60,477 nucleotides of DNA from Candidatus Angelobacter sp. Gp1-AA117. GTDB taxonomy: Bacteria; Acidobacteriota; Terriglobia; Terriglobales; Acidobacteriaceae. The stretch lies in the NCBI GenBank assembly GCA_003223515.1, contig QHVI01000021.1, positions 1-60,477 on the forward strand, given 5' to 3'. Below the pieces are notes generated by a model that was not told the origin of the DNA, did no database searches, and was given only the letters and a program-made list of their open reading frames with translations. Below are positions 8,094-16,537 of this stretch, in pieces. Every line of letters begins with the position of its first letter. Position 1 is the stretch's first letter. A program made the position numbers and the translations under genes.

Positions 8094-10034
8094 TTATGCC
8101 TGCGCCATCGCCTCTTGCGCCCGTAGCGCTACGGGCAGTTCCTCCGGATCCGCGAAGAACTTCCTGAGCAAATCGGCAACAAAATCCGCGCGATCATAGA
8201 GGCAGTAATGGGTGGCGCCTTTCACGAATATATACCTGGCATTCGGGAAGCGCCCAGCCGCAATTTCCGAACTGGCCGGGGCTGCAACCTGATCGTATTC
8301 TGCTGCCATCAGTAGCACTGGAATCTGGACTTCACTGGCTTTGCCTCGCGAATCATGTGACCAGAAGTCAACAAGCTGATGAGCGTAATTGGCTGTCGTC
8401 GCCTCCGTCTTAAACGGCGCCACAACGTATGACCTCAGATTGATGTTCATCAGAGATAGCACGCTAACGCTCAGATCTTCAGTTGCTGGCCCATTTAAAA
8501 ATTCCAATTCGTCCTGCTCCGGCGGTGACTGCAGGTTCTTCATGACTGAGGCAGCCATTACAGGCTTGCGGACTAGCATCCGGCAGAGGGACTCCATATT
8601 CCGCTCGTAGGGACTGTCCAACTCTTCCGGGCTGCCATCACATTTAAACGTGCTGTTCAGAAACGCCATGGAAGTAACCACCGATGGTCGCCGCAGATAG
8701 AAATCAATGGCAACTTTCGCGCCAGTGCACCAGCCTACGAGATGACATTTCTCCACCACTTCTTGTTGCAATATGGCATCCAGGTCGTTTACCTGGTCCG
8801 CCAGTCCAAACGGTGGCGGCGGAGAGGCTGTCCCCCTAGGCTCCCAGGTAATCACCGTGTAGTTTTCTGCCAATTCATCGATTAGCCGGTGCCAGCATTC
8901 CATTTTCTGTCCCAGTGCATTTAGTAAAACAACCGACTGGGCGCCACTGCCGCCGACGTAATAGTTAAGTTCAGTTCCGTTTATGCTTATTGTTTTCTCT
9001 CTGAGTCTTGCAGGTAAATTTGCAACCCTCCTTTTCCGTGCTTTGGCAGCGTCATCCTGGCTTCGCCGGATTGACTCAAAGATCGCAATCTGGGTGTCTT
9101 CGTCCAGCTGTGCGCTGTCTGCCTGAAAATAGCCGGGCGGCGGCGCTGTTCCCGGAAGAAAACCGAAACCACCTTCTGTCCGTTCATGAAACACGCGGTC
9201 TATGGCGTTGAGAGCGCCAAAATCCCTGACGGGAAGAAGACCAAGGCCATAAGCAACACCAATGCGCTCACATAAAGACCAGACCGGCGTATCTTGTGGA
9301 TTGACCGCTGAAAAGCTGGAATTGATAGTCCCATTTGTATGGGCAACGCGCAACAGGGACTCCGATGCCTGTGCTGCTGTAATTAGGTTTACGGCTGCTC
9401 CCTCTTGAACAAGGCACCGCAGTGCGTGGAAGTCAAAATACTGTGGACACCGCTCTTCAATTTCCTGCTTGAATGAATGCAGTACCAATAGGAATCGTGA
9501 GAAGCGGGAAGCTGCCTGCCTTGACTGCACATTGCCTGGCAGCAACGGCGTGCGGAAAATCCGATAACCAACGTCGTGGCTCATGCACCACTGCGAAATT
9601 AGATAATCACTAACCTCCTCTTTTGCTTGAACTGTGCCGCAGTTTTCCTCTTCGAATCTGACGTAATTGAATTCCTTAGCTCCCCTGGCGGCACAGGCTG
9701 AGATCAATCCTTCAATTTCTATGCTGTCCCCACCGCTCATACCATCTGCGCAATACCACACTTCGTCAATCGTCTTGCTGATCTGCCCATCCTGATGAAT
9801 ATCAAGATCCTGATCTAACCACAGTAGGCGGTTAGTTAGCTCCTCTGGCCTCAAAGCCTTAATTTCTCCGGACTGGCAGGCTGCCTGGCACACCAACTCG
9901 CATATTTGCTTTTCCGGCAACTTCTCGCTTATCCCAAAACGATAAAAGATCCGGTCGTCCGTCGTGCGCAGGCAATGGCCCGCCAGATGGCTTCCCAGCA
10001 GGGATTCTATGCCGCAGATCAAAATATGGCGCAT
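8094..10034 (-). CDS. Fusion of degenerate SDR-like domain and alpha/beta hydrolase with Cys nucleophile
   Basis: A 646-residue fusion. Residues 1 to about 325 begin like an extended SDR or thioester-reductase C-terminal domain (MRHILICGIESLLGSHL), but the glycine-rich NAD motif is eroded. Residues about 345-630 form an alpha/beta hydrolase: the nucleophile elbow is GWCTG with Cys436 in place of the usual Ser, the acid is probably Asp581 (AAEYDQV) and the His is His609 (GATHYC). Cys in this elbow is known from some thioesterases that make beta-lactones or beta-lactams, and from transacylases. It lies 67 bp upstream of the ligase, so it may offload or transfer the ACP-bound acyl group (inference). 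The N-terminal domain could be a degenerate or non-catalytic scaffold. Confidence 0.78.
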   Translation of the reverse strand: MRHILICGIESLLGSHLAGHCLRTTDDRIFYRFGISEKLPEKQICELVCQAACQSGEIKALRPEELTNRLLWLDQDLDIHQDGQISKTIDEVWYCADGMSGGDSIEIEGLISACAARGAKEFNYVRFEEENCGTVQAKEEVSDYLISQWCMSHDVGYRIFRTPLLPGNVQSRQAASRFSRFLLVLHSFKQEIEERCPQYFDFHALRCLVQEGAAVNLITAAQASESLLRVAHTNGTINSSFSAVNPQDTPVWSLCERIGVAYGLGLLPVRDFGALNAIDRVFHERTEGGFGFLPGTAPPPGYFQADSAQLDEDTQIAIFESIRRSQDDAAKARKRRVANLPARLREKTISINGTELNYYVGGSGAQSVVLLNALGQKMECWHRLIDELAENYTVITWEPRGTASPPPPFGLADQVNDLDAILQQEVVEKCHLVGWCTGAKVAIDFYLRRPSVVTSMAFLNSTFKCDGSPEELDSPYERNMESLCRMLVRKPVMAASVMKNLQSPPEQDELEFLNGPATEDLSVSVLSLMNINLRSYVVAPFKTEATTANYAHQLVDFWSHDSRGKASEVQIPVLLMAAEYDQVAAPASSEIAAGRFPNARYIFVKGATHYCLYDRADFVADLLRKFFADPEELPVALRAQEAMAQA

Positions 10035-10113
10035 GGTTGCTGGAGTAAAAAGCTGCGTTTATAACACGATCGCAAATGCGTCTACCTGAAAGAAACCAAC
10101 CTTTGTGAGTCGA

Positions 10114-10725
10114 TTAAGCAACGGTTGCCTGTTGGCTCTCGACCTTTACCAATTGTCCTGTTCCCTGCAATGTGCTCAAATCGATGTCCGCGACACATTT
10201 AACCGTCACGTAGTCAAGAACCAGATTGCCTTCGAGGTGGGCGGTACCCTTCCCATTCTCAAAATCCGCTGACTTGAAATCTGAGCTGTTCTGGTCCAGG
10301 TGAAATCCAAGTTCCGTCCCGCCTTTCGTCTTCGTAAATTTAATGTGAACGTAGTTGCTATCCACCGCCTTTTTGAATCGGGCAACCGTCTTCTCGGTCC
10401 GAAGTCCCACTTCGACCTCATGTTTTCCTTCGCATAACCGGTCCACCAGACTCTTCTCGTGCTTTACTTCGGAAGTGGGAGCAGCGGGCGGCGCAGGTGG
10501 ATTATGCTCCATTGCCTCCATCTTCTTCCTTAGACTAAGCGGCCTCATGTCTGTCCAGACTTCCTTAATGTAAGCCAGGCACTCCGCTTTCGGACCAGCC
10601 TTTCCTGCATCCTTCCACCCAGCAGGATTTTCCTTATAATCCGGCCATATCGAATATTGCTCTTCATGATTCATCACAACTTTGTACGTTGTAGTATCTT
10701 CCCGATCAGGATCGTTCAAACCCAT
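10114..10725 (-). CDS. MbtH-like protein with ~130-residue C-terminal extension
   Basis: Residues about 12-70 are a clear MbtH domain: N19-x2-E22-Q-Y-S-I-W27-P, then NPAGW37, a CLAYI segment and VW57TDMRPLSLR, so the three hallmark tryptophans are present. MbtH proteins are normally about 70 residues and bind adenylation domains of NRPSs. Here a Pro/Ala linker (about 75-86) leads to a further 115 residues, rich in predicted strands ([19 protein letters not shown]), which I do not recognise. No NRPS is visible, so the partner may be the ligase at 6419-8026 or an enzyme elsewhere. AAGGAG precedes the ATG by 8 bases. The gene follows the antiterminator by 210 bp, which includes a GGAGGC-C-GCCTCC palindrome at 10866-10878. 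Confidence 0.85.
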   Translation of the reverse strand: MGLNDPDREDTTTYKVVMNHEEQYSIWPDYKENPAGWKDAGKAGPKAECLAYIKEVWTDMRPLSLRKKMEAMEHNPPAPPAAPTSEVKHEKSLVDRLCEGKHEVEVGLRTEKTVARFKKAVDSNYVHIKFTKTKGGTELGFHLDQNSSDFKSADFENGKGTAHLEGNLVLDYVTVKCVADIDLSTLQGTGQLVKVESQQATVA

Positions 10726-10935
10726 GGTTGCATCTCCTTTGATAAATTTTCACAGACTCCAAACTACTTTCGACCATTGATTGCATGCTGCAGATTGCGT
10801 AGCGCTGTGAGCGGAACCAGTTTTGCGTTAGCGCTGTGATTTGTACAATACCGTGGGCAGTCCGGGGAGGCCGCCTCCTGTCATGCGCAACGACCAGTGG
10901 CGGCACTGCTACATACATAATCGTCTCCAGGATCA

Positions 10936-11454
10936 TTATCCTGCCGCAGCTTGAACCAGAGTCACTTCTGATCCATCGATCTCTACCGAGATCGATTTCA
11001 TGATCACGTCTAATGAAATTACCAGCCGATCGCGTTTTTTGAATTGCGTAATGATTCCACTGATACCTGTGAGTGGCCCCGAGATGACCTGGACTTTCTG
11101 TCCCGCTCTAAAATATGGAACGGCGCTATATTCCCGTTTGCCACGCACGATCTGCTGAAGAGCTTCAATTTCCCGGTCCGGAACCGGCTGCGGTCTCCCG
11201 CCAAAGCTCACCATACGTACTATTCCGGGAGAGTCCCGTATAACTTCCATTAAATTCCTTTGACTCTTACAAAACACATAGCCGGGGAAGAGCGGTTCCT
11301 CGACTACCCTGACCCGATCCGACCATCTTCGACGCACGCGGCAAGTCGGCAGGAAATGTTTGTAACCCCGATATTCAAGGGTTTTATCGACGCTTTTTTC
11401 GTGTCTGGGTAGCACTTGAAGGGCAAACCAGGAACCCGTATCACTGAAAAGCAT
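10936..11454 (-). CDS. NusG-family specialised transcription antiterminator (UpxY/LoaP-like)
   Basis: A 172-residue NusG paralog with an N-terminal NGN domain (SWFALQVLPRHEKSV at the start, EEPLFPGYVFCK in the middle) and a C-terminal KOW domain (AGQKVQVISGPLTGISG). NusG paralogs such as UpxY, LoaP and RfaH ride on RNA polymerase to let it read through terminators in long polysaccharide or natural-product operons. Here the gene stands first in an 11-kb co-directional block of biosynthetic genes, the typical position for an operon-specific antiterminator. An AGGAG site lies 6 bases before the ATG. Its target would be a hairpin in the leader RNA; one candidate is at 11623-11642. Confidence 0.9.
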   Translation of the reverse strand: MLFSDTGSWFALQVLPRHEKSVDKTLEYRGYKHFLPTCRVRRRWSDRVRVVEEPLFPGYVFCKSQRNLMEVIRDSPGIVRMVSFGGRPQPVPDREIEALQQIVRGKREYSAVPYFRAGQKVQVISGPLTGISGIITQFKKRDRLVISLDVIMKSISVEIDGSEVTLVQAAAG

Positions 11455-11801
11455 AGCTACTCCTAAGCTGAGTGCGACGAAGTGAGTGAATGTTGGTAGG
11501 GAAAAAACAGGCTATCGCCATCCTGAGTCACAAGTAGACTTTTGCGGTAGATCAGTTCCGGTGTTCAAACTCCGAGACGGGGCATATGTATATCATCAAA
11601 CGGTTTAATATCAACACTGTACCTGGACGTTTAGACGACCAGTAATACCTGTACTTAAATTCAAGTAAATGGGCAGGGAGATAGGGCAATCGCATGAAAA
11701 CTTTTTAATGTCCCCAAATCTCGGATGTCTGAGCAGTTAATGGCAACTTTTGAGGTGTTATGAATTCATTTTCTTGCCATTGAAGCTGAATAAGAAATTG
11801 A
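11455..11801 (-). other. 347-bp leader region upstream of the biosynthetic operon
   Basis: No gene is supported here. It separates the LuxR-type gene from the antiterminator gene on the same strand. It is AT-richer than its neighbours and holds a short hairpin (see 11623-11642). I cannot pick a convincing -35/-10 pair by eye. Confidence 0.5.
11623..11642 (-). promoter_or_regulatory. Small hairpin in the leader of the antiterminator operon
   Basis: The arms CTGGACGT and ACGACCAG pair over 8 positions with one mismatch around a TTAG loop. In an RNA from the minus strand it lies about 170 bases before the start of the NusG-family gene. Specialised NusG proteins such as LoaP recognise leader hairpins, so this is a candidate target; it could also be chance. 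Confidence 0.25.
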
Positions 11802-12452
11802 TTATGCAGTCATTTCTTTAACGGGAGGTTCGGATTGGGAAGTTTTGATTGCTTGCAGGCTTCTGCGATTCTTAACATTGAATTTTTGCAAAACGTTGGC
11901 AACATGAAATTTCACGGTTCTGGGCGAAATCCCTAACACCTGACCAATTTCTTTATTCGACAAACCTTCTAGTAAGCAGGCTATGATCTGCTGTTCCCGG
12001 CTTGTAAGTTTTGACGCCGGACCTGCCAATCCGTGTCTTTGCACAATGTACTCTGTCAAAGTATTGCGGCGAATCCACAATTGCCCGGCAATTACCGCTT
12101 CAACTGCCGGCGCGAGCTCATTTTCCACATTTGCAATCGGCACAACCCCGCGCACACCGAGATGCAATATCCTGACTTCTTCTTCCTGAGTACTCGGCGT
12201 GTCCGTGAGGAGAATGACTGGCTGTTTTTTCATCACTCCATATCGCAAGGCCATCTCAAGCCATCTTTCTACAGAGTGTATATCAATAATTAAAATACAC
12301 TTATATTCCGCAAGCCCCTCGATTTGCGCCACAGAAAATGGATACACAAGGCGGCAGCTAGGTGCCAGTATTTTTTCGAGCATCCGATATACCAAAGGAT
12401 GATGGCACAGTATGTGAATCGGCAGGTCGAAATTGATCGTTGGCTGTCTCAT
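11802..12452 (-). CDS. LuxR/NarL-type transcriptional regulator with degenerate receiver-like domain
   Basis: About 216 residues from the ATG at 12452 (a GTG at 12506 is the longer alternative). The C-terminus is a clear LuxR HTH: LTSREQQIIACLLEGLSNKEIG followed by ISPRTVKFHVANVLQKF. The N-terminal part has the length and strand-helix rhythm of a receiver domain and keeps one Asp (LIIDIHS), but the usual acidic pocket and lysine context are weak, so phosphorylation is doubtful. It lies directly upstream of the biosynthetic cluster on the same strand and divergent from the padR gene. It could control the cluster, but nothing in the sequence proves it. Confidence 0.85.
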   Translation of the reverse strand: MRQPTINFDLPIHILCHHPLVYRMLEKILAPSCRLVYPFSVAQIEGLAEYKCILIIDIHSVERWLEMALRYGVMKKQPVILLTDTPSTQEEEVRILHLGVRGVVPIANVENELAPAVEAVIAGQLWIRRNTLTEYIVQRHGLAGPASKLTSREQQIIACLLEGLSNKEIGQVLGISPRTVKFHVANVLQKFNVKNRRSLQAIKTSQSEPPVKEMTA

Positions 12453-12553
12453 GCGGCCTCGAGGATCATCGCGGTAGAGCACGCCGCACCCGTCTACTCG
12501 AGCCACTATACTCCATAATCAAACAAAATAAGTTAGTTTTTTGACATAGCGGT

Positions 12554-12624
12554 GGGAACCTCAAAAACACTGACCTGTTGGTTTCCAAAATGAAGATGTG
12601 GTATGCTCTCGCCTGCCGGTTCCC
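12554..12624 (+). promoter_or_regulatory. Candidate padR promoter with three GGGAACC/GGTTTCC-type half-sites
   Basis: TTGGTT (12578-12583) and TATGCT (12602-12607) with 18-bp spacing could be the padR promoter. GGGAACC (12554-12560), GGTTTCC (12580-12586) and GGTTCCC (12618-12624) are related half-sites in inverted or direct arrangement around it, fitting autoregulation by a dimeric PadR protein. Assigned by eye only. Confidence 0.3.
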
Positions 12625-12627
12625 AAG

Positions 12628-12975
12628 ATGAAAAAAAAGACTGATGTTCAGCAAGGTACGGTAGCGTTGATGGTGCTCAAAACGCTGGATGTGATCGGCT
12701 TACTGCACGGGTATGGCATCGCTCGCAGGATTGAGCAGATTAGCGGTGACTTGTTGGCTGTCAACCAGGGGACGTTGTATCCAGTACTGCTGAAATTGGA
12801 ACAGGAAGGTGCGATTGCTTCCGAATGGGGCGCGTCAGAGAACAACCGTCGCGCTCGTTTCTATCGAATGACCCGCGAGGGTCAAAAGCGGCTTGAAGCC
12901 GAGACGCGAGAGTGGCAGAAGACCGCCGATATCATAGCTCGCTTCTTCGCCATCCAGGCAGAGGACTTGAAATGA
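12628..12975 (+). CDS. PadR-family transcriptional regulator (acidobacterial type)
   Basis: A 115-residue winged-helix repressor. The PadR pattern is clear: HGYGIARRIEQISG, the recognition region NQGTLYPVLLKLEQEG, and the wing ending ARFYRMTREGQKRLEAE, followed by a short C-terminal helix. I start at the ATG at 12628, since the GTG at 12598 would begin upstream of the likely -10 box. Its stop overlaps the start of the permease gene (ATGA). In Acidobacteria this regulator type regularly accompanies large orphan FtsX/MacB-like permeases and is presumed to control them. Confidence 0.92.
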   Translation: MKKKTDVQQGTVALMVLKTLDVIGLLHGYGIARRIEQISGDLLAVNQGTLYPVLLKLEQEGAIASEWGASENNRRARFYRMTREGQKRLEAETREWQKTADIIARFFAIQAEDLK

Positions 12976-15671
12976 TGCGTTTGCGCGAACTCTTCCAGCG
13001 CGTCGTCAATACGCTCACCCGGCGAAGGCAGGATGAACGCTTTCGCTCAGAAATCACAGAGCACATGGTGCTCCAGACGGAAGACAACATCCGCTCAGGA
13101 ATGCCGCCCGATGAAGCACGACGTCAGGCAATGCTCAAGTTCGGAGCCGTGGAAGGAATCACAGAAGCGTATCGCGACCAGCAGAGCATTCCCTCCGCCG
13201 AAACCATCCTCCGCGATGCTCGCTACAGTTTCCGTGTTTTGCGGAAGACTCCTGCGTTTACCGGCGTTGCCGTGGTAATTCTGACACTCGGTATTGGTGC
13301 GTCTACAGCCATATTTTCCGTTGCCTACGCGCTGCTGCTACGGCCTCTGCCCTATCGCGATTCCTCCGCTCTGGTTGCAGTCAGCATGGAGACTCCAACC
13401 TTCAAGTCGGCCGCCGGCTTTGGCGTTGCTCTTCCGGACGTGGCCTTCTGGAGAGAACGCAATCACCTCTTTCAATCGGTTGCGGCGTACGGACTCGCTG
13501 ACATGACGATTACACGATCCCACGAAACCGCGCGGGTTCGAGTTGCCTCGGTTACGGCCAACTTCCTGCAGACTTTAGGTCTGGAGCCGCGTCTGGGAAG
13601 GGACTTCAACATCGGTGACGACGGGAATAATCCCGCCATGACGGTGCTGATCACGGATGCGCTCTGGCGGGAGCGCTTCAACGCTGATCCCGAAGCCGTT
13701 GGCAGCCTCGCCAATCTTGAGGGTCGCGCTTACACGATTATTGGAGTTCTCCCTCGGGATTTCCAGTTTCCGGAACCCATTGATTCACCCCAGGTGCTCA
13801 TGCCCATAGCCGGTGGGAACGAATCAAGTTTCGCCACTGGTGGATACCGGATCGTCAAGGTACTCGGACGGATGCGCACCAGCGCAAGTCTTGCGCAAAC
13901 ACAAGCCGAATTGAGTGCAGTACAGCAAAACCGCAGCCACGACTACCCAATGATGTACCGCAGCATGTTTAAGGGCGCGACTTTTCCCGTCGAACCTCTC
14001 GCTCAACGGCTTACCGGCGGTGCTCGGATCCCGGTATTGGTTCTCCTTTGCGCGGTTACACTGGTGCTGCTGATTGCGTGTGCGAATGTCGCCAATCTGC
14101 AACTTGTGCGCGCCAGCACCCGCCGCCATGAACTTACGTTGCGGGCCGCGCTCGGGGGTAGCCGGTCCGGGCTCGCGCGCCAGTTGTTGACCGAGTGCCT
14201 TGTTCTATGCGGCCTCGCATCGGTTCCGGCGTTTCTCGTTGCTGATCAGGCTGTGCGCGTGATTCGCGCCACCAAACTTGCTTCGATGCCGTGGCTGGCC
14301 AGCGTCAGCGTCAACCCGATCGTGCTTGCCTTCATGGTCGCTATCACGGTGCTGTCTGCGGTTGCGTTTGGCATCGCTCCCGCAATCAGCGGATCGAAAA
14401 CCAATCTGCTCGATACACTTCGCGCAGCGCCACTGAACATGTCCGGAGGACGCGGGCACCGCACTCTACAACAGGCCCTTGTTGCAGGACAAGTCGCGAT
14501 CGCACTCCTCCTGGTTATCTGCGCGGGCCTGCTGGTCCGGAGCTTTCGCAAGCTTATCGATGTGAATCCCGGCTACGATCCTGCTGGCGTGTTGACGATG
14601 CAAACTGTGCTTCCTACTTACCGCATCGCCGATTCCGGGCGGCCAGCATGGATGTCCGGCAAGAGCCAGGAACTGCTTGCGCGCCTGAAGGCGCTGCCTG
14701 AGGTTCGATATGCGGCCCTCAGCACCTCGATTCCATTGCAGCGGTATAGAGTTAACGGTGCCATCCGCACACTCGACATGCCGCCCGACCCTACCGGGAC
14801 TTTATCTCCAACCTCGCCGCAGATTGGCATTTCCCCTGATTACTTTCACGCCATGGGAACACCGCTGCTCGCGGGTCGTGGTTTTTCGGATGCCGATAAT
14901 GAAAACAGCCCGGCGGTCGCGATCGTCAACGAAAGGTTTGCAATACAGTTTCTCCGAGGCGCGGCCTTAGGCAAGCACTTTCAAGCAGGTATGGCCTTGT
15001 ATTGTGCTGGTTGCAGCCGCGGCTCACAATCCGATATTGAGGTGGTTGGGGTGGTTGCGGACATGCGGCATGAAGGCAACGATCAACCAGCCCAGCCGGA
15101 ATGGTTCGTGCCCTATCACCAGGCTCCGCTCGGCAATTTCACCATCGTAGTGTCTACTGCGAAGGACGCTGCTACGTTGTCCACCCCGGTGCGCGCGGTG
15201 GTACACGAAGTCGAGAGCGAGGCTCCGCTATTTGAAGTTGGGACGATGCAGCGACTGCTCGATGAATCGCTCGCGAGACGTCGCCTGACGATGTTTCTGC
15301 TCTCCAGTTTTGCCGGCTTGGCGCTGCTCCTGGCAGCGGTCGGAGTTTATGGCGTGATTGCCTACGCGGTGCTGCAGCGTAGGCAGGAAATTGGCATCCG
15401 TATCGCGCTTGGCGCCACACCCGGCGGGATTGTGCGGCTCGTATTAACCGAACACCTCAAGGTGCTGGCCATTGGAACCATTGCTGGAGTCACACTGGCA
15501 GCCGCATCTACGAGGCTGATGGCGAATCTGCTGTTCGGCATCAGGTCGGGTGATATAGCAACCTTTGCAGTCGCCTGCGGCGTGATTGCGGTCGCTGCAT
15601 TCGTCGCGTGCATGATTCCCGCATGGCAGGCGGCGGCGGTTGATCCGCTGATTGCGCTGCGATACGAGTAA
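12972..15671 (+). CDS. Large FtsX/MacB-type ABC permease (acidobacterial duplicated orphan permease, ADOP)
   Basis: An 899-residue membrane protein. After a soluble start (about 1-80) come a membrane helix (about 85-115, VVILTLGIGASTAIFSV), a MacB-type periplasmic domain, an FtsX block (VLLCAVTLVLLIACANVANLQLVRA), a second membrane/periplasmic/FtsX unit (VAIALLLVICAGLLVRS) and a final FtsX block ending in PAWQAAAVDPLIALRYE. This duplicated architecture without an adjacent ATPase is the ADOP family. No ABC ATPase is encoded nearby, so its partner and cargo are unknown. The ATG at 12972 overlaps the padR stop, supporting this start rather than the longer frame upstream. Confidence 0.93.
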   Translation: MMRLRELFQRVVNTLTRRRQDERFRSEITEHMVLQTEDNIRSGMPPDEARRQAMLKFGAVEGITEAYRDQQSIPSAETILRDARYSFRVLRKTPAFTGVAVVILTLGIGASTAIFSVAYALLLRPLPYRDSSALVAVSMETPTFKSAAGFGVALPDVAFWRERNHLFQSVAAYGLADMTITRSHETARVRVASVTANFLQTLGLEPRLGRDFNIGDDGNNPAMTVLITDALWRERFNADPEAVGSLANLEGRAYTIIGVLPRDFQFPEPIDSPQVLMPIAGGNESSFATGGYRIVKVLGRMRTSASLAQTQAELSAVQQNRSHDYPMMYRSMFKGATFPVEPLAQRLTGGARIPVLVLLCAVTLVLLIACANVANLQLVRASTRRHELTLRAALGGSRSGLARQLLTECLVLCGLASVPAFLVADQAVRVIRATKLASMPWLASVSVNPIVLAFMVAITVLSAVAFGIAPAISGSKTNLLDTLRAAPLNMSGGRGHRTLQQALVAGQVAIALLLVICAGLLVRSFRKLIDVNPGYDPAGVLTMQTVLPTYRIADSGRPAWMSGKSQELLARLKALPEVRYAALSTSIPLQRYRVNGAIRTLDMPPDPTGTLSPTSPQIGISPDYFHAMGTPLLAGRGFSDADNENSPAVAIVNERFAIQFLRGAALGKHFQAGMALYCAGCSRGSQSDIEVVGVVADMRHEGNDQPAQPEWFVPYHQAPLGNFTIVVSTAKDAATLSTPVRAVVHEVESEAPLFEVGTMQRLLDESLARRRLTMFLLSSFAGLALLLAAVGVYGVIAYAVLQRRQEIGIRIALGATPGGIVRLVLTEHLKVLAIGTIAGVTLAAASTRLMANLLFGIRSGDIATFAVACGVIAVAAFVACMIPAWQAAAVDPLIALRYE

Positions 15672-15784
15672 GCGGGCATCGTCACGCCTGCCGAAATGCT
15701 CCAGATGCGGGCGTCAAAACGACGTGCATACCGGATTTATGCCGCATGACGGCTGCTGAACGAATAACACAACGGAGGAACTCG

Positions 15785-16132
15785 ATGATGAAGAAGTCAG
15801 TGATGGTGGCAACGTTGGCGACAACTCTGTCCATTTGCATGGCGGCGCAGCCGGCAAAGAACAACCCGCAGGCGAAGCAGGTGCCAGCGAAGACGCAGAC
15901 GGTCACCGGTTACGTCAGCGATGCGAATTGCGGCAGAAACGTGAGCTCCGATTGCAACAAGCAGTGCTTCGCCCGCGGAGCAGCGCCCGTGCTTGTAGTC
16001 GACGGCACCCGTGATGTCCTGAAGACGAAGAATGGCGACGAGTTGAAGAAGTATCCCGGCGCACACGTGCAGGTGTCCGGAGTTCGCTCCGGCGACGAAC
16101 TCACGGTACAAAAGGTTACGCCGCTCAAGTAG
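15785..16132 (+). CDS. Small secreted protein with four conserved-looking cysteines
   Basis: 115 residues with a signal peptide (MMKKSVMVATLATTLSICMAA) and a mature part beginning near AQPAKNN. The mature domain (TGYVSDANCG, then SSDCNKQCF, then a strand-rich tail ending ELTVQKVTPLK) resembles small secreted OB-fold-like proteins frequent in Acidobacteria; no function is known to me. Start chosen because GGAGGA lies 6 bases before the ATG at 15785. It is 113 bp after the permease, possibly its own unit. Confidence 0.75.
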   Translation: MMKKSVMVATLATTLSICMAAQPAKNNPQAKQVPAKTQTVTGYVSDANCGRNVSSDCNKQCFARGAAPVLVVDGTRDVLKTKNGDELKKYPGAHVQVSGVRSGDELTVQKVTPLK

Positions 16133-16167
16133 CGGATCGCTTCACGAGCAGGCTCGCTCGCACCGCG

Positions 16168-16186
16168 GCCGCTGTGTCTCAGCGGC
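16168..16186 (+). terminator. Hairpin after the small secreted protein gene
   Basis: GCCGCTG and CAGCGGC form a perfect 7-bp GC-rich stem with loop TGTCT, 35 bp after the stop. There is no T tract, so it is terminator-like rather than a classic intrinsic terminator. Confidence 0.4.
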
Positions 16187-16202
16187 TGCGTCACTACCTA
16201 AG

Positions 16203-16409
16203 TTAGGGCGGACTCAGGAACACACGAAAACACTGGATCGCATCTGCAATCGTGACCCTGGTACGCGCTTCAGGTTTGTGCTGATTGGCTGCATCTTCGA
16301 GATCGCGGGCTGTGAGCTCCGCTTTTTCCCAGTTGCGAGTGTTGGCTACTTGGTGAATTATCCTGCCATCATCGAGCGTTCCTTGTATCCATTTCGGGAA
16401 GACATTCAT
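16203..16409 (-). pseudogene. N-terminal fragment of a tyrosine recombinase (phage-type integrase)
   Basis: A 68-residue fragment reads like the N-terminal arm and start of the core-binding domain of an integrase: a tryptophan-containing beta arm (WIQGTLDDGR), a helix TRNWEKAELTARDLEDA and VTIADAIQCF. The core-binding and catalytic domains (R..HxxR..Y) are missing. It is a remnant, next to another mobile-element fragment on the other strand. Confidence 0.5.
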
Positions 16410-16537
16410 CTTTGGGGGTTGGGTTGTGGGTCGGTTTTGTTACCGATTTCTATTTCCGCGCCCGATATACTCATGCGGAATCAACAGACCAATCAGAACT
16501 CTTTCTAATGGTGAAGGTGCGAGGGTATCGATGACAC

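Noticed and set aside
10866-10878. Palindrome between the antiterminator and MbtH genes as an intrinsic terminator
   Set aside because: The GC-rich stem is only 6 bp and has no T tract; too weak to call.
12541-12569. TTGACA at 12541 as the padR -35 box
   Set aside because: At 17-bp spacing the -10 position reads AAAACA, not a promoter-like sequence.
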